A stretch of 64,000 nt of DNA, from contig NZ_JAUYZI010000029.1 of assembly GCF_030700245.1 (NCBI RefSeq), forward strand, positions 1-64,000, written 5' to 3'. The position numbers and the translations under genes were made by a program. Below the pieces are notes generated by a model that did no database searches, had not been told where the DNA came from, and saw only the letters and a program-made list of their open reading frames with translations. Within the stretch, counting starts at the first letter, position 1, and every line of letters begins with the position of its first letter. Below, in pieces: positions 32,295 through 40,318 of the stretch. The DNA comes from Methylobacterium amylolyticum. Lineage in GTDB: Bacteria > Pseudomonadota > Alphaproteobacteria > Rhizobiales > Beijerinckiaceae.

Positions 32295-33920
32295 ATGCCC
32301 TCATCGCCTGAGAAGCCGAAGAACAACGGGCCGCGCACGCCCGTGACCGGCAGCGGGCCGTCCGGCGTCATCGATCAGCATCACGACATCTTCTTCGCGG
32401 CCGTCGAGACGACGCGCATGCCGATGATCGTCACCGACCCGCACCAGCCCGACAACCCGATCATCTTCGTGAACCGCGCCTTCGAGCGCATGACCGGCTA
32501 CACCCGGGACGAGCTGATCGGCACCAATTGCCGCTTCCTGCAAGGGCCCGACACCGACCGGGACACGGTGAGCGAGGTGCGTTCTGCGATCGCCGACCAC
32601 CGCGAGTTCGCCACCGAGATCCTGAACTACCGCAAGGACGGCTCGTCCTTCTGGAACGCGCTGTTCGTCTCGCCGGTGTTCAACCGCCAGGGCGACCTCG
32701 TCTACTTCTTCGGCTCGCAGCTCGACGTCTCGCGCCGCCGCGACGCGGAGGAGAGCCTGCACCAGGCCCAGAAGATGGAGAGCCTCGGCCAGCTCACCGG
32801 CGGCATCGCGCACGACTTCAACAACCTGCTCCAGGTCATCTCCGGCCACAACGAGGTGATGCTGGCGCTGATCGACCACCCCGACATCGACGTCGCGCGC
32901 CTGCGCCGGGCGGGCGAGGCGGTGCGCGACGCCTCGGACCGCGCCGCCAAGCTGACCCACCAGCTCCTCGCCTTCTCGCGCAAGCAGCGCCTGGAGGGGC
33001 GGCTGCTCAACATCAACGGCCTCGTCCAGAACATGAGCGAGATGGCCGAGCGCACGCTCGGCGAGGCGGTCGTGATGCGGCTCGTGCCGGACCCCGACCT
33101 GTGGACGACGCGGATCGACCCGACCCAGGCCGAGGTCGCGCTGCTCAACGTGCTGATCAACGCCCGCGACGCCATGCCGAACGGCGGCACGGTGACGGTG
33201 AAGACCGAGAACCTGCTGATCGAGGACGAGGACACCGCCCTCTACAAGACGGTCGGACCCGGTGCCTACGTCGTCGTCTCGGTGACCGATACCGGCAGCG
33301 GCATGCCGCCCGAGATCGTGGCGCGGGTGATGGAGCCGTTCTTCACCACCAAGCCCGACGGCAAGGGCACCGGGCTGGGGCTCGCGATGGTCTACGGCTT
33401 CGCCAAGCAGTCGGGCGGCTCGGTCAAGATCTACTCGGAGGTCGGCCACGGCACCACGGTGCGGCTGCTGTTCCCGGCCTCGGACCAGAAGGCGGAGGAG
33501 GAGCACCGGCCGACCATCCGGGCCGCCGACCGGCACGGAACCGAGACGGTGCTGGTGGTGGACGACCGGCCCGACGTGGCGGCCACCGCCGGCACGATCC
33601 TGGAGGATTTCGGCTACAAGGTCACCGTCGTCGACGGCCCGCGGGCGGCGCTGGAGATCCTCGACGGCGAGCCGCGCATCGACCTGCTGTTCACCGACCT
33701 GATCATGCCGGGCGGCATGAACGGGGTGATGCTGGCCCGCGCCGCCCGCGAGCGCCAGCCCAAGATCCGGGTGCTGCTGACCACGGGCTACGCCGAGGCG
33801 TCGCTGGAGCGCACGGACGCGGGCGGCACCGAGTTCGAGATCATCAACAAGCCCTACAAGCGCATGGAGCTGGCCCGCCGCGTCCGGCGCGTCCTCGACG
33901 GCCCCACCGGCGTCGGCTGA
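32295..33920 (+). CDS. Blue-light LOV histidine kinase with C-terminal receiver
   Basis: A 541-residue hybrid sensor. The LOV domain (about residues 25-130) has the photoactive Cys motif GTNCRFLQGPDTDRDTV, with NPIIFVNRAFERMTGY and the AEILNYRKDGSSFWNALFVSPV strands. The HisKA box is GQLTGGIAHDFNNLLQVI. ATPase: NVLINARDAMPNGG, DTGSGMPPEIVARVMEPFFTT, GKGTGLGLAMVYGF. The receiver begins VLVVDDRPDVA with the phospho-Asp in LLFTDLIMPGG and Lys in IINKPYKR. It should sense blue light through FMN and feed phosphate to its own receiver. The start at ATG 32295 is preferred over one at 32199; no DNA-binding partner is adjacent. Confidence 0.93.
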   Translation: MPSSPEKPKNNGPRTPVTGSGPSGVIDQHHDIFFAAVETTRMPMIVTDPHQPDNPIIFVNRAFERMTGYTRDELIGTNCRFLQGPDTDRDTVSEVRSAIADHREFATEILNYRKDGSSFWNALFVSPVFNRQGDLVYFFGSQLDVSRRRDAEESLHQAQKMESLGQLTGGIAHDFNNLLQVISGHNEVMLALIDHPDIDVARLRRAGEAVRDASDRAAKLTHQLLAFSRKQRLEGRLLNINGLVQNMSEMAERTLGEAVVMRLVPDPDLWTTRIDPTQAEVALLNVLINARDAMPNGGTVTVKTENLLIEDEDTALYKTVGPGAYVVVSVTDTGSGMPPEIVARVMEPFFTTKPDGKGTGLGLAMVYGFAKQSGGSVKIYSEVGHGTTVRLLFPASDQKAEEEHRPTIRAADRHGTETVLVVDDRPDVAATAGTILEDFGYKVTVVDGPRAALEILDGEPRIDLLFTDLIMPGGMNGVMLARAARERQPKIRVLLTTGYAEASLERTDAGGTEFEIINKPYKRMELARRVRRVLDGPTGVG

Positions 33921-33939
33921 GGGCGGGTCAGGGGCCCGG

Positions 33940-34383
33940 TCAGAACAGCGCGACCAGCGCCACGCCGCCGATCATCAGGGCCGCGCCGACGATCCGCCAC
34001 AGGCTCGCCGGGTGCACCGGAAAGCCGACCCAGCCGAAATGGTCGAGCACGAGCGAGGCGACGACGCCGACCGTCACGATGATGCCGAGGAACGAGGCCG
34101 CGCCGATGGCGGGCGAGGCGTAGAGCTGCGCGAGGATCAGCAGGACGCTGAACAGGCCGCCGAGCCACGCCCACCACGGCACGGCGGCGAGCTGCGGCCC
34201 GCTCGGCAGCTCCAGCTTGCCGACCGCGACCCCGCCGACGAGCAGCGCCGCCGTGCTGACGAGCAGGATGATCAGGGCGGCGGTGACGGGCAGGCCCAGC
34301 GCCTTCGACAGGGTCGCGTTCTGCCCGGGCTGGATCGCGTTGGAGATGCCAGCCAGGATGGTGAGACCGTAGAGAAACCACAT
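33940..34383 (-). CDS. Small DMT-superfamily membrane protein (DUF606/YdcZ type)
   Basis: A 147-residue inner-membrane protein with about five hydrophobic helices (WFLYGLTILAGISNAIQPGQNATL, VTAALIILLVSTAALLVGG, WWAWLGGLFSVLLILAQLYAS, FLGIIVTVGVVASLVLDHFGWVG, RIVGAALMIGGVALVALF). This matches the half-size DUF606 family of the drug/metabolite transporter superfamily, which probably pairs as dimers. Substrate unknown. The ATG at 34383 gives the usual family length. Confidence 0.83.
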   Translation of the reverse strand: MWFLYGLTILAGISNAIQPGQNATLSKALGLPVTAALIILLVSTAALLVGGVAVGKLELPSGPQLAAVPWWAWLGGLFSVLLILAQLYASPAIGAASFLGIIVTVGVVASLVLDHFGWVGFPVHPASLWRIVGAALMIGGVALVALF

Positions 34384-34477
34384 GCCCGGCCAAGCCGCCG
34401 GGCACGCGGTCAAGTTTCCGCGGCGCCCGTGGCCGCGACAAGATGCGCCGGGGCGCTCGGTCCCGGCGCGCCCTCCG

Positions 34478-34762
34478 CTACCGGCTGCCGCTCGGCGCCG
34501 CGCCGCTGCCGGTGGCGCCGTTGCCCATGCCGCTGCCGGCGGCCGCGCCGGGCGTGCTGACCGGCGGCCCGCCGCTGGTCCCGGGCGCCATGCCGGTCCC
34601 CGCCGCGCCCGGCCGCTCCATGGCCTTCTCCGCGTTGCTCTTCACGCTGCCGGGGTTGTTCATGTTGCGCTCCGCGCTCCCGCCGCCGGTGGTCTGGGCG
34701 AACGCCGCTCCGGTGACCGCGAGCGTGAAGGCGGCGGCGAGGCCGAGTGTCCTGATCGTCAT
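34478..34762 (-). CDS. Small secreted Gly/Ala/Pro-rich protein
   Basis: A 94-residue protein with a well-formed signal peptide (MTIRTLGLAAAFTLAVTGAAFAQT) and a GGAGGG ribosome site. The mature 70 residues are low complexity (NNPGSVKSNAEKAMERPGAAGTGMAPGTSGGPPVST). Similar short exported proteins are frequent in Methylobacterium. Function unknown; probably periplasmic and disordered. Confidence 0.68.
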   Translation of the reverse strand: MTIRTLGLAAAFTLAVTGAAFAQTTGGGSAERNMNNPGSVKSNAEKAMERPGAAGTGMAPGTSGGPPVSTPGAAAGSGMGNGATGSGAAPSGSR

Positions 34763-34931
34763 GGCTGTTGTCCCTCCGGGCCGGCCCGTGCGAGCCGCCC
34801 CGAGGTCAACCGCGCCGCGGCGGCGATCGTTCTCGCGGATCCGGGGCGCCGGCCTGCGACCCTTCGGCCTGCCGCTCTTCGGCCTGCCACTTTTCGGCCT
34901 GTGACCCTTCGGCCGGCGCCCCGGGCTCCGG

Positions 34932-35591
34932 TCACAGCGTCGGTTTCTCGCGGATGCGCCCGTCGAACCCGACGTGGAGCTGGCGCTCCTGGCCGTCCTT
35001 GCGGGCCGCGACCTCGAGGTGGCGCGGGCCCCGCCCCGTCACGCGCACGTCGCCGTAGCCCGCCGCCTCCACCGCCGCGGTCAGGGCCGGCACGTCGACC
35101 TTGGGCCCCAGCCCGACCTTGTCCTTGGCCCAGTCGAGGCTGCCGGCCGGCGGACCGCCCGCAGACCCGAGCAGGACCTGCCGCCCGTCGCCGCGGGTGA
35201 GGATCCGGGCGTGCAGGAAGCCCTTCTCGAAGCGCCCCTGGACCGTCACGGTCTCGCCCTTGACGACCAGCCCGCCGCCCTCGCCGTCGCGGCCGGTCTC
35301 GACCAGCGCCCGGCCGGTGCCGTCCTGGACCACGAACTTGTTGCCGAAGATCTCGGCGACCTCGCCCTTCACCGCCGTGGCGCCCGAGGGGGCGAGCGCC
35401 TGGATCGCCACCGGCGCGACCGGCGTCGGCCGCACCTCGCCCTGCGCCAGCGAGAGGCCCGCCGCACCCAGCGCCAGGGGGACCGCGACCAGCCCCACCG
35501 CCCAGGTCCGCCGCGGCACCCGCCGGGGGCGGGACGGGGCGGCCTGCGGGATCTCGCGCGCGGTCCCGTCGATGATCGTGTCGTCGCTCAT
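34932..35591 (-). CDS. Membrane-anchored OB-fold/PepSY-like protein beside a two-component system
   Basis: A 219-residue protein. A cytoplasmic stretch with PRRVPRRTW leads into one membrane helix (AVGLVAVPLALGAAGLSLAQG), then a DUF5666/OB-like beta domain (VKGEVAEIFGNKFVVQDGTGRALVETGRDGEGGGLVVKGETVTVQGRF split over two halves). The C-terminal PepSY-like unit (DVPALTAAVEAAGYGDVRVTGRGPRHLEVAARKDGQ) is followed by VGFDGRIREK. PepSY proteins often sit beside PhoPQ-like pairs and may tune their sensor; the kinase/regulator pair starts 335 bases away on the other strand. The start is MSDDTIIDGT; an upstream open frame is repeat DNA. Confidence 0.75.
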   Translation of the reverse strand: MSDDTIIDGTAREIPQAAPSRPRRVPRRTWAVGLVAVPLALGAAGLSLAQGEVRPTPVAPVAIQALAPSGATAVKGEVAEIFGNKFVVQDGTGRALVETGRDGEGGGLVVKGETVTVQGRFEKGFLHARILTRGDGRQVLLGSAGGPPAGSLDWAKDKVGLGPKVDVPALTAAVEAAGYGDVRVTGRGPRHLEVAARKDGQERQLHVGFDGRIREKPTL

Positions 35592-35700
35592 GTCTCGTCT
35601 GCCTTCGCTTCGGGGCCCGTTCGGCCCGTGGCGCCGTCCTACGGCAGCCCCGCCAATCGGGCCTGAACCGCCCGGTTCAGTCCCGGTTAAGCCTCCGGGC

Positions 35701-35806
35701 CTAAGCAGGTTTCGCCGAAGTGGTCGCCGGTTCGGCGTCGAAAACCTGCGATCCCCCAAGGATCTAAGCGGGTGAAGCGTTGGCGTGCCGACGCGAACCT
35801 GCTTAG
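35701..35806 (-). repeat. Dispersed repeat copy 2 within an inverted CTAAGCAGGTT pair
   Basis: The first 44 bases (35701-35744) are the reverse complement of 17687-17730 (40 of 44). The segment opens with CTAAGCAGGTT (35701-35711) and closes with the exact inverse AACCTGCTTAG (35796-35806). It occupies most of the 335-base gap between the PepSY-like gene and the response regulator. I see no other feature in that gap. Confidence 0.72.
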
Positions 35807-35926
35807 AGCCGGGACGCGAGCGGGCACGGCGCCAAGTCCCTGGCGCGCCGCGCGCTTTCGCAACCGGACCGGGCTTCGCCGCCGGACGACGGGCGCGCCC
35901 GCGGTGCGGGGTGGGGGAGACGCGCG

Positions 35927-36592
35927 GTGAAGATTCTTCTGGTCGAGGACGACGCGGCCCTGGCCGGCGCGGTCGCCAGGGCCCTGCGCGCCGAGAACTG
36001 CGCCGTCGATCAGGCCGGCACCGGCGAGGATGCCCGCCACCTCGGCGAGACCGAGGGCTACGACGCCTGCGTGCTCGACCTCGGGCTCCCGCGCGGCGAC
36101 GGGATCTCGGTGCTCGCCGCGTGGCGCGCGGCCGGGCGCACGCTGCCGGTGCTGGTGCTCACCGCCCGCGACGGCTGGAGCGACAAGGTCGCCGCGTTCA
36201 AGGCGGGGGCGGACGACTACCTCGTCAAGCCGTTCCGGGTGGAGGAGCTGGTGATCCGCCTGCGCGCCCTGGTCCGCCGGGCGCAGGGCGGGGGCGCGAG
36301 CCGCATCCTGTGCGGGCCCCTGAGCTTCGACCCCGGGCTCGGCGCGTTCGAGCGCGACGGGCTGCCGCTGAAGCTGACGGGCCTGGAATGGCGGGTGCTG
36401 TCCTGCCTCATGCTCAACCGCGACGCGGTGGTGCCGCGGCCGCACCTGATCGAGCGGGTCTACGAGGGCGACGCCGAGGTCGATTCGAACTCGGTGGAGG
36501 TGATCATCACCCGGCTGCGCCGGAAGATCGCGCCGGCCCGGATCGAGAGCGTGCGCGGCCACGGCTACCGGCTCGGGGCGGGGCCGGGCTGA
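35927..36592 (+). CDS. OmpR-family response regulator
   Basis: A 221-residue regulator. The receiver has the acidic pair in LLVEDDAAL, phospho-Asp in CVLDLGLPRGDG, Thr in VLTARDG and Lys in DDYLVKPFR. The winged-helix OmpR output covers about residues 125-218 (LKLTGLEWRVLSCLMLN, VIITRLRRKI, VRGHGYRLG). The GTG start has GGGGGAG ahead. Its stop overlaps the start of the kinase gene (TGATG). Together they form a QseB/PhoP-like pair. Confidence 0.94.
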   Translation: MKILLVEDDAALAGAVARALRAENCAVDQAGTGEDARHLGETEGYDACVLDLGLPRGDGISVLAAWRAAGRTLPVLVLTARDGWSDKVAAFKAGADDYLVKPFRVEELVIRLRALVRRAQGGGASRILCGPLSFDPGLGAFERDGLPLKLTGLEWRVLSCLMLNRDAVVPRPHLIERVYEGDAEVDSNSVEVIITRLRRKIAPARIESVRGHGYRLGAGPG

Positions 36593-37902
36593 TGCACGCC
36601 GGCTCCCTGCGCACCCGGCTGCTCGTCGCCGCCCTCGGCCTCGTGACGGTCGCGCTCGTGGTGGCCGGGCTCGCCATCGGCCTGATCCTGCACCGCTTCG
36701 TGCGCGGGCAGATCGACGGGCGGCTCGACGCGCAGATCACCGCCCTGCGCGCCGGGGTGGAGGCCGGCGCCCTGCCCGGCGCCCTCGACGCCCCGCCCTT
36801 CGACCGGCCGGGCTCGGGCTGGGCCTGGGAGGTGCGGCGCGGGACGGTGCTCGCCCGCTCCGCCTCCCTCGACGGCGGCGGGATCGTCGCCCCGGACCCG
36901 CCCGACGACGAGCCCGGCCGGCCCCGCCCGGCGGAGGGGCGTGGACCCCGCGGCGAGCCGCTGATCCTGCGCGTCCTCGACCTGCCGGGCGATCCGCCGA
37001 CCACCATCCTCGCCGCCGCGCCGCGGGCGGCCCTGCGCGGCCCGCTGCGCGAGGCGCTGACGAGCCTCGCCCTGGCGCTCGGGATCCTCGGCCTGTGCCT
37101 CGTCGGCGGCGTGCTCGTGCAGGTGCGCCTCGGCCTCGGGCCGCTGAAGCGCCTCGGGGCCGACCTCGCCGCGGTGCGCGCGGGCCGCCGGGCGCGGGTG
37201 CCCGCCGAGCAGCCCGCCGAGATCGCCCCCGTCGTGGCCGAACTCAACGCGCTGCTCGACCAGAACGCGCGCAACCTGGAGCGCGCGCGCGGCCACGTCG
37301 CCAACCTCGCCCACGCGCTCAAGACGCCGCTCGCCACCCTCGCCATGGTGCTGTCCGAGCCGGGCCGCGATCCCGGCGGCGACCTGCGCGCCGCGGTCGG
37401 CGCCATGGACCGGCGGGTGCGCCACCACCTGCGCCGGGCCCGCGCCGCGGCGCTCGCGGGTTCCGCCCAGGCCCGCACACCGCTGGAGCCCCGCCTCGCC
37501 GACCTGCGCGACGCGCTGGCCAAGCTCCACGCCGACCGGGGCGTGCGGATCGACCTCGCCGTGCCGGCCGATCTGGCGGCGGCCTGCGAGGCGCAGGATC
37601 TCGACGAGATGCTCGGCAACCTCCTCGACAACGCCTGCCGCTGGTGCCGGGGCGCGGTCCGGGTCTCCGTCGAGCGGGCGGAGGACGGCGTGCGGGTGCG
37701 GGTCGAGGACGACGGGCCGGGCCTCGACCCGGAGGCCGCCGCGGCGGTGATGGCCCGCGGCCGGCGCCTCGACGAGGGCGTGCCGGGCCACGGCTTCGGC
37801 CTGCCGATCACCCTGGAGCTGGCGGAACTCTACGGCGGATCCCTGCGGCTCGGGCGCTCCGAGCTGGGCGGGCTGTGCGCCGCGCTGAGCCTGCCCGCCT
37901 GA
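36592..37902 (+). CDS. Membrane sensor histidine kinase partner of the OmpR regulator
   Basis: A 436-residue kinase with an N-terminal membrane helix (LLVAALGLVTVALVVAGLAIGLILH), a periplasmic domain of about 130 residues rich in Asp/Pro/Gly (PPDDEPGRPRPAEGRG), a second helix (LALALGILGLCLVGGVLVQV) and a HAMP-like linker. The phospho-His box is HVANLAHALKTPLATLAM, then the N box LGNLLDNACRW, GPGLDPEAA and GHGFGLPITLELAELYGG. The H-box and overall plan fit PhoQ-like kinases. The acidic periplasmic loop could sense cations or cationic peptides, which is inference. Confidence 0.92.
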   Translation: MHAGSLRTRLLVAALGLVTVALVVAGLAIGLILHRFVRGQIDGRLDAQITALRAGVEAGALPGALDAPPFDRPGSGWAWEVRRGTVLARSASLDGGGIVAPDPPDDEPGRPRPAEGRGPRGEPLILRVLDLPGDPPTTILAAAPRAALRGPLREALTSLALALGILGLCLVGGVLVQVRLGLGPLKRLGADLAAVRAGRRARVPAEQPAEIAPVVAELNALLDQNARNLERARGHVANLAHALKTPLATLAMVLSEPGRDPGGDLRAAVGAMDRRVRHHLRRARAAALAGSAQARTPLEPRLADLRDALAKLHADRGVRIDLAVPADLAAACEAQDLDEMLGNLLDNACRWCRGAVRVSVERAEDGVRVRVEDDGPGLDPEAAAAVMARGRRLDEGVPGHGFGLPITLELAELYGGSLRLGRSELGGLCAALSLPA

Positions 37903-37918
37903 GGGCGCGGGCGGGTGC

Positions 37919-38110
37919 TCAGTCGGAGGCGACCCGCACCGACTCCGCGACCCCGTCCGTCTTGCCGGACAGCCCCGGCACCTCGTCGAGCTGCCGCAGG
38001 TCGGTGAAGCGCCCGCGCTCCTCCCGGTAGCGGACGATCTCGGGCCCGTGGCCCTTGAGCGCCGGCACCGCGTCCAGCTCCTCGGCCGTGGCCGTGTTCA
38101 GATCGATCAT
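37919..38110 (-). CDS. Helix-hairpin-helix protein (ComEA-like fragment)
   Basis: A 63-residue protein that is a pair of HhH motifs: IDLNTATAEELDAVPALKGHGPEIVRYREERGRFTDLRQLDEVPGLSGKT, the pattern of ComEA C-terminal domains (non-specific DNA binding). It has no signal peptide or membrane anchor, unlike full ComEA. It could be a stand-alone DNA-binding or scaffold unit; function is not known. Confidence 0.8.
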   Translation of the reverse strand: MIDLNTATAEELDAVPALKGHGPEIVRYREERGRFTDLRQLDEVPGLSGKTDGVAESVRVASD

Positions 38111-38147
38111 CGCGTTCCTTCCGAGGCCCGATCTCCGCTCACGACCG

Positions 38148-38288
38148 TCACCGCGAGGTCGGGGCGGCCGTCTCCGCCGGGGCGACGACGGGGGTGACGT
38201 AGGACCACGTGAGGCCGATCATCAGGATGCCCGCCCCGAGGGCGGCCACGGTGCCGACGATGATCCAGTTCTTGATTCTGCGCTGCAT
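38148..38288 (-). CDS. 46-residue single-helix membrane protein
   Basis: A very short frame: a basic start MQRRIKNWI followed by one hydrophobic helix (IIVGTVAALGAGILMIGLTW) and an Ala/Thr/Pro tail. The composition is that of a real membrane peptide and codon third positions are strongly G/C. The ribosome site is weak. It lies just upstream of the HhH gene on the same strand (37-base gap), so they may share a transcript. Confidence 0.5.
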   Translation of the reverse strand: MQRRIKNWIIVGTVAALGAGILMIGLTWSYVTPVVAPAETAAPTSR

Positions 38289-38439
38289 GCCGCCGATCTA
38301 GGGCGGCGCGGCCGCGGGCCGAGGCCTGCGCTCGTGGACGCCGCACCGGCGGAGCGGGCGCCCGGTTCGAGCACCCGGTTCGAGCGCTCACTTCGAGCGC
38401 TCACATGGATCAGGGAATCCGGCGCTCCGGCCTGCTACG

Positions 38440-38518
38440 CTCGCGGAGCCGGCGGGAATGGGTTCCCGCGGGCCCCAAACTCGACTGAGCCCGCCCGGTT
38501 CGCCGCGGCGGGCTTTTT
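38440..38518 (+). ncRNA. Candidate small RNA ending in a Rho-independent terminator
   Basis: Two consecutive hairpins on the plus strand: GCGGGAA-TGGG-TTCCCGC (38452-38469) and GCCCGCC..GGCGGGC followed by TTTTT (38489-38518). The flanking genes are all on the minus strand, and the nearest plus-strand gene ends about 590 bases upstream, so the terminator needs its own transcript. The 5' end is not determined; TACGCT at about 38436-38441 might be a -10 element. No Rfam-type family is recognised with certainty. Confidence 0.5.
38489..38518 (+). terminator. Rho-independent terminator
   Basis: 7-bp GC stem (38489-38495 with 38507-38513), 11-base loop, five T directly after the stem. It is in sense orientation only for the plus strand and probably ends the small RNA proposed here. 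Confidence 0.75.
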
Positions 38519-38544
38519 CGTAAGGCCCGGGGCGGCGGCCGGGC

Positions 38545-39066
38545 CTACCGGCTCCAGCGTCCGAGGCGCCGCTTCCACCGCTCGCCGGGGGCGAGGCCGG
38601 CGGGCTTGGCAGCGGACTTCAGGGTGGATTTCGGGACCGGCTTCGCGGCGCGCTTGGGGGCGGACTCCGCGGCGGACTCGGCGGCCGCGGGAACCGGCGG
38701 CGGGACGGTGTCTACGACGGGGGCGATCGGCGCGGGGGTGATCGGCGCGGGGGTGATCGGTCTAGCCGGCTCGGCCGGGGCCGGGAGGATCTTGCGCGGC
38801 CGTCCGCGCCGCCGCAGCGGCGGCCGTTCCACGGCGATTTCGGGCTCGACCGCAGCGGGCTCGACCGCGGCGGGCTCCGGCTGCTTCAGGCTCGGGAGGA
38901 TCCTGCGCTTCTCGGCGGCGGCGGGGGCCGGGCCGGCGGGCGGGGACGGGAGGGGGCGGACCGGCGGCGCGGCGGGCGGGACGATGCGGGTGGGGATGAT
39001 CGTCGTGTGGCGGCGCCCGCCAGACTTGACCTCGACGGCGAAGGACCGTCGCGAGTGACTACGCAT
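38545..39066 (-). CDS. Pro/Ala-rich protein with AT-hook-like motif
   Basis: A 173-residue frame. A short ordered start (MRSHSRRSFAVEVKSGGRRHTTIIPTRI) is followed by long Pro/Ala/Glu low complexity with internal repeats (EPAAVEPAAVEP, PITPAPITPAPIAP), a basic RRRGRPRKIL motif of the AT-hook type near residue 88, and a Lys-rich end (KRAAKPVPKSTLKSAAKPAG). Such proteins are typically nucleoid-binding or disordered. An opposite-strand frame also exists over most of it; the ordered N terminus and basic tail favour the minus strand. Confidence 0.55.
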   Translation of the reverse strand: MRSHSRRSFAVEVKSGGRRHTTIIPTRIVPPAAPPVRPLPSPPAGPAPAAAEKRRILPSLKQPEPAAVEPAAVEPEIAVERPPLRRRGRPRKILPAPAEPARPITPAPITPAPIAPVVDTVPPPVPAAAESAAESAPKRAAKPVPKSTLKSAAKPAGLAPGERWKRRLGRWSR

Positions 39067-39234
39067 GGGGCTGACGGTGTCCGGGCCGCGACCGAGCGGC
39101 CGATCGTTAAGTTAGGATGCAGGGCTTAAGGAACGAATACACCGGATCGACAGGCGCGCGCGACCGTGACCGTTCCGCAACACGGGTCGCGGCGGTGCCG
39201 GACTCGAGGCACCGGCTCGGGGCCCAAGTCGGGG

Positions 39235-39858
39235 ATGGGGGACGTGGCTGTGGGATCGGACCACGACGAGGACGCGATCGACGCGCTGATCGGCGATTTC
39301 CGCGGGAAGCGGTTCGACCAAGTGCCGCCGGATCCCCGGACGCTCGATGTCGCGCGGCTGCGCGCCCTGCGCGAGCGGCTGGCCAATCCCTACGCCTACC
39401 GCTGGCGGGAGCGGGAGGCCGACGCCGAACTCGTCGACGCCCTGTATCACACGATCGCGGAGCGTTCCGGGCGGCGATGGGGCTTGTGCGTCGACAGGCT
39501 GGCCCTGGACGACGACGGCAACAGCCCGCCGATCTACGCGGACGCGCAGGGGCGCGCGAATACCGCCGCCTGCGCTCTGCCGGAGTACAGGGTGCGCTAC
39601 TACGTCACCGCGTGCAGCGTGACGGTCCGCCCGTTCATCCGCTCATACGATGCGGCCGTGGCGCTGCTCGGGAGCCTGCTGCCCGGATACGGGTTCACGT
39701 TGCGCTGCCGGGCACAGGACCACGCGGTCAGGCTGGAGCGGGACGGGTACGAGGGCCCGTGGATCGTCGGGCCGCACGCCGCCGTGGCGATCGTCATGGC
39801 CGCGCTGGAGCATCTGGAGCGGTCCCCGGGGGAGGCGGCACCCTGGCGGGCGCCCTGA
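39235..39858 (+). CDS. Conserved-looking hypothetical protein
   Basis: About 207 residues. The core (AIDALIGDFRGKRFDQVPPDP..LRALRERLANPYAYRW, then RRWGLCVDRLALDDDGNSPPIYADAQGR, RVRYYVTACSVTVRPFIRSYDAAVALLGSLLPGYGFTLRCRAQDHAVRL) has normal globular composition and high G/C third positions. I do not recognise the family. The opening helix followed by a mixed alpha/beta part gives no motif. The start is uncertain: ATG 39235 or a GTG about 15 bases later. Confidence 0.6.
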   Translation: MGDVAVGSDHDEDAIDALIGDFRGKRFDQVPPDPRTLDVARLRALRERLANPYAYRWREREADAELVDALYHTIAERSGRRWGLCVDRLALDDDGNSPPIYADAQGRANTAACALPEYRVRYYVTACSVTVRPFIRSYDAAVALLGSLLPGYGFTLRCRAQDHAVRLERDGYEGPWIVGPHAAVAIVMAALEHLERSPGEAAPWRAP

Positions 39859-39989
39859 GTCCGGGGCCGGCGCCCAGCGGGCCCTGGCCCCGCCGGCGAT
39901 ACTTCGCCGTCAAGACCCTCGGTCGCGGTTACCGTCCGTTAACCCTGTGCGCCGCTTAATACAACCAATGGTTGAAGGAGCGGCGGGCC

Positions 39990-40304
39990 ATGACCGGTGA
40001 GGAGCGGGCGGCATTCAAGCGTCGGACGACGGAGGCGTTCCTGCGGGTCGCGCTGCGGACGACGCTGGTGCGGATGGGCGAACTGTCGGGGTCCCGGGCC
40101 GACGAGACGCTGCGGCAGTTCGAGCGTGCCTTCGATCGCGGGTTGCGGACGCTGCCGTCGCCCGCGGGCGCCGAACTCGCCACGATGGTGGCCGCCGAGG
40201 ATGCGGTGTCGATCCTGCGCGACTGCGTCGAGGCGGCGCGCCGGACCCTGGCCGCATCGATCGTGCCGGCTGAGGCCGCCTGCGCCGGCGGGCCGCGCGC
40301 GTAG
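39990..40304 (+). CDS. Small helical hypothetical protein
   Basis: A 104-residue all-helical protein (RAAFKRRTTEAFLRVALRTTLVRMGEL, RADETLRQFERAFDRGLRTLPSP, AAEDAVSILRDCVEAARRTLAAS). The ATG at 39990 is preceded by AAGGAG. No family is recognised. It converges with the sugar kinase gene, 14 bases apart. Confidence 0.6.
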   Translation: MTGEERAAFKRRTTEAFLRVALRTTLVRMGELSGSRADETLRQFERAFDRGLRTLPSPAGAELATMVAAEDAVSILRDCVEAARRTLAASIVPAEAACAGGPRA

Positions 40305-40318
40305 GCGGACGCGCGTCG

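Noticed and set aside
38361..38400. Direct repeats of CCCGGTTCGAGC / TTCGAGCGCTCAC, looking like a tRNA T-arm
   Set aside because: No acceptor, D or anticodon stems can be drawn around them; only short direct repeats.
38606..39058. Plus-strand Gly/Ala-rich frame opposite the AT-hook-like protein
   Set aside because: Low-complexity mirror of the minus-strand gene, without ordered ends.
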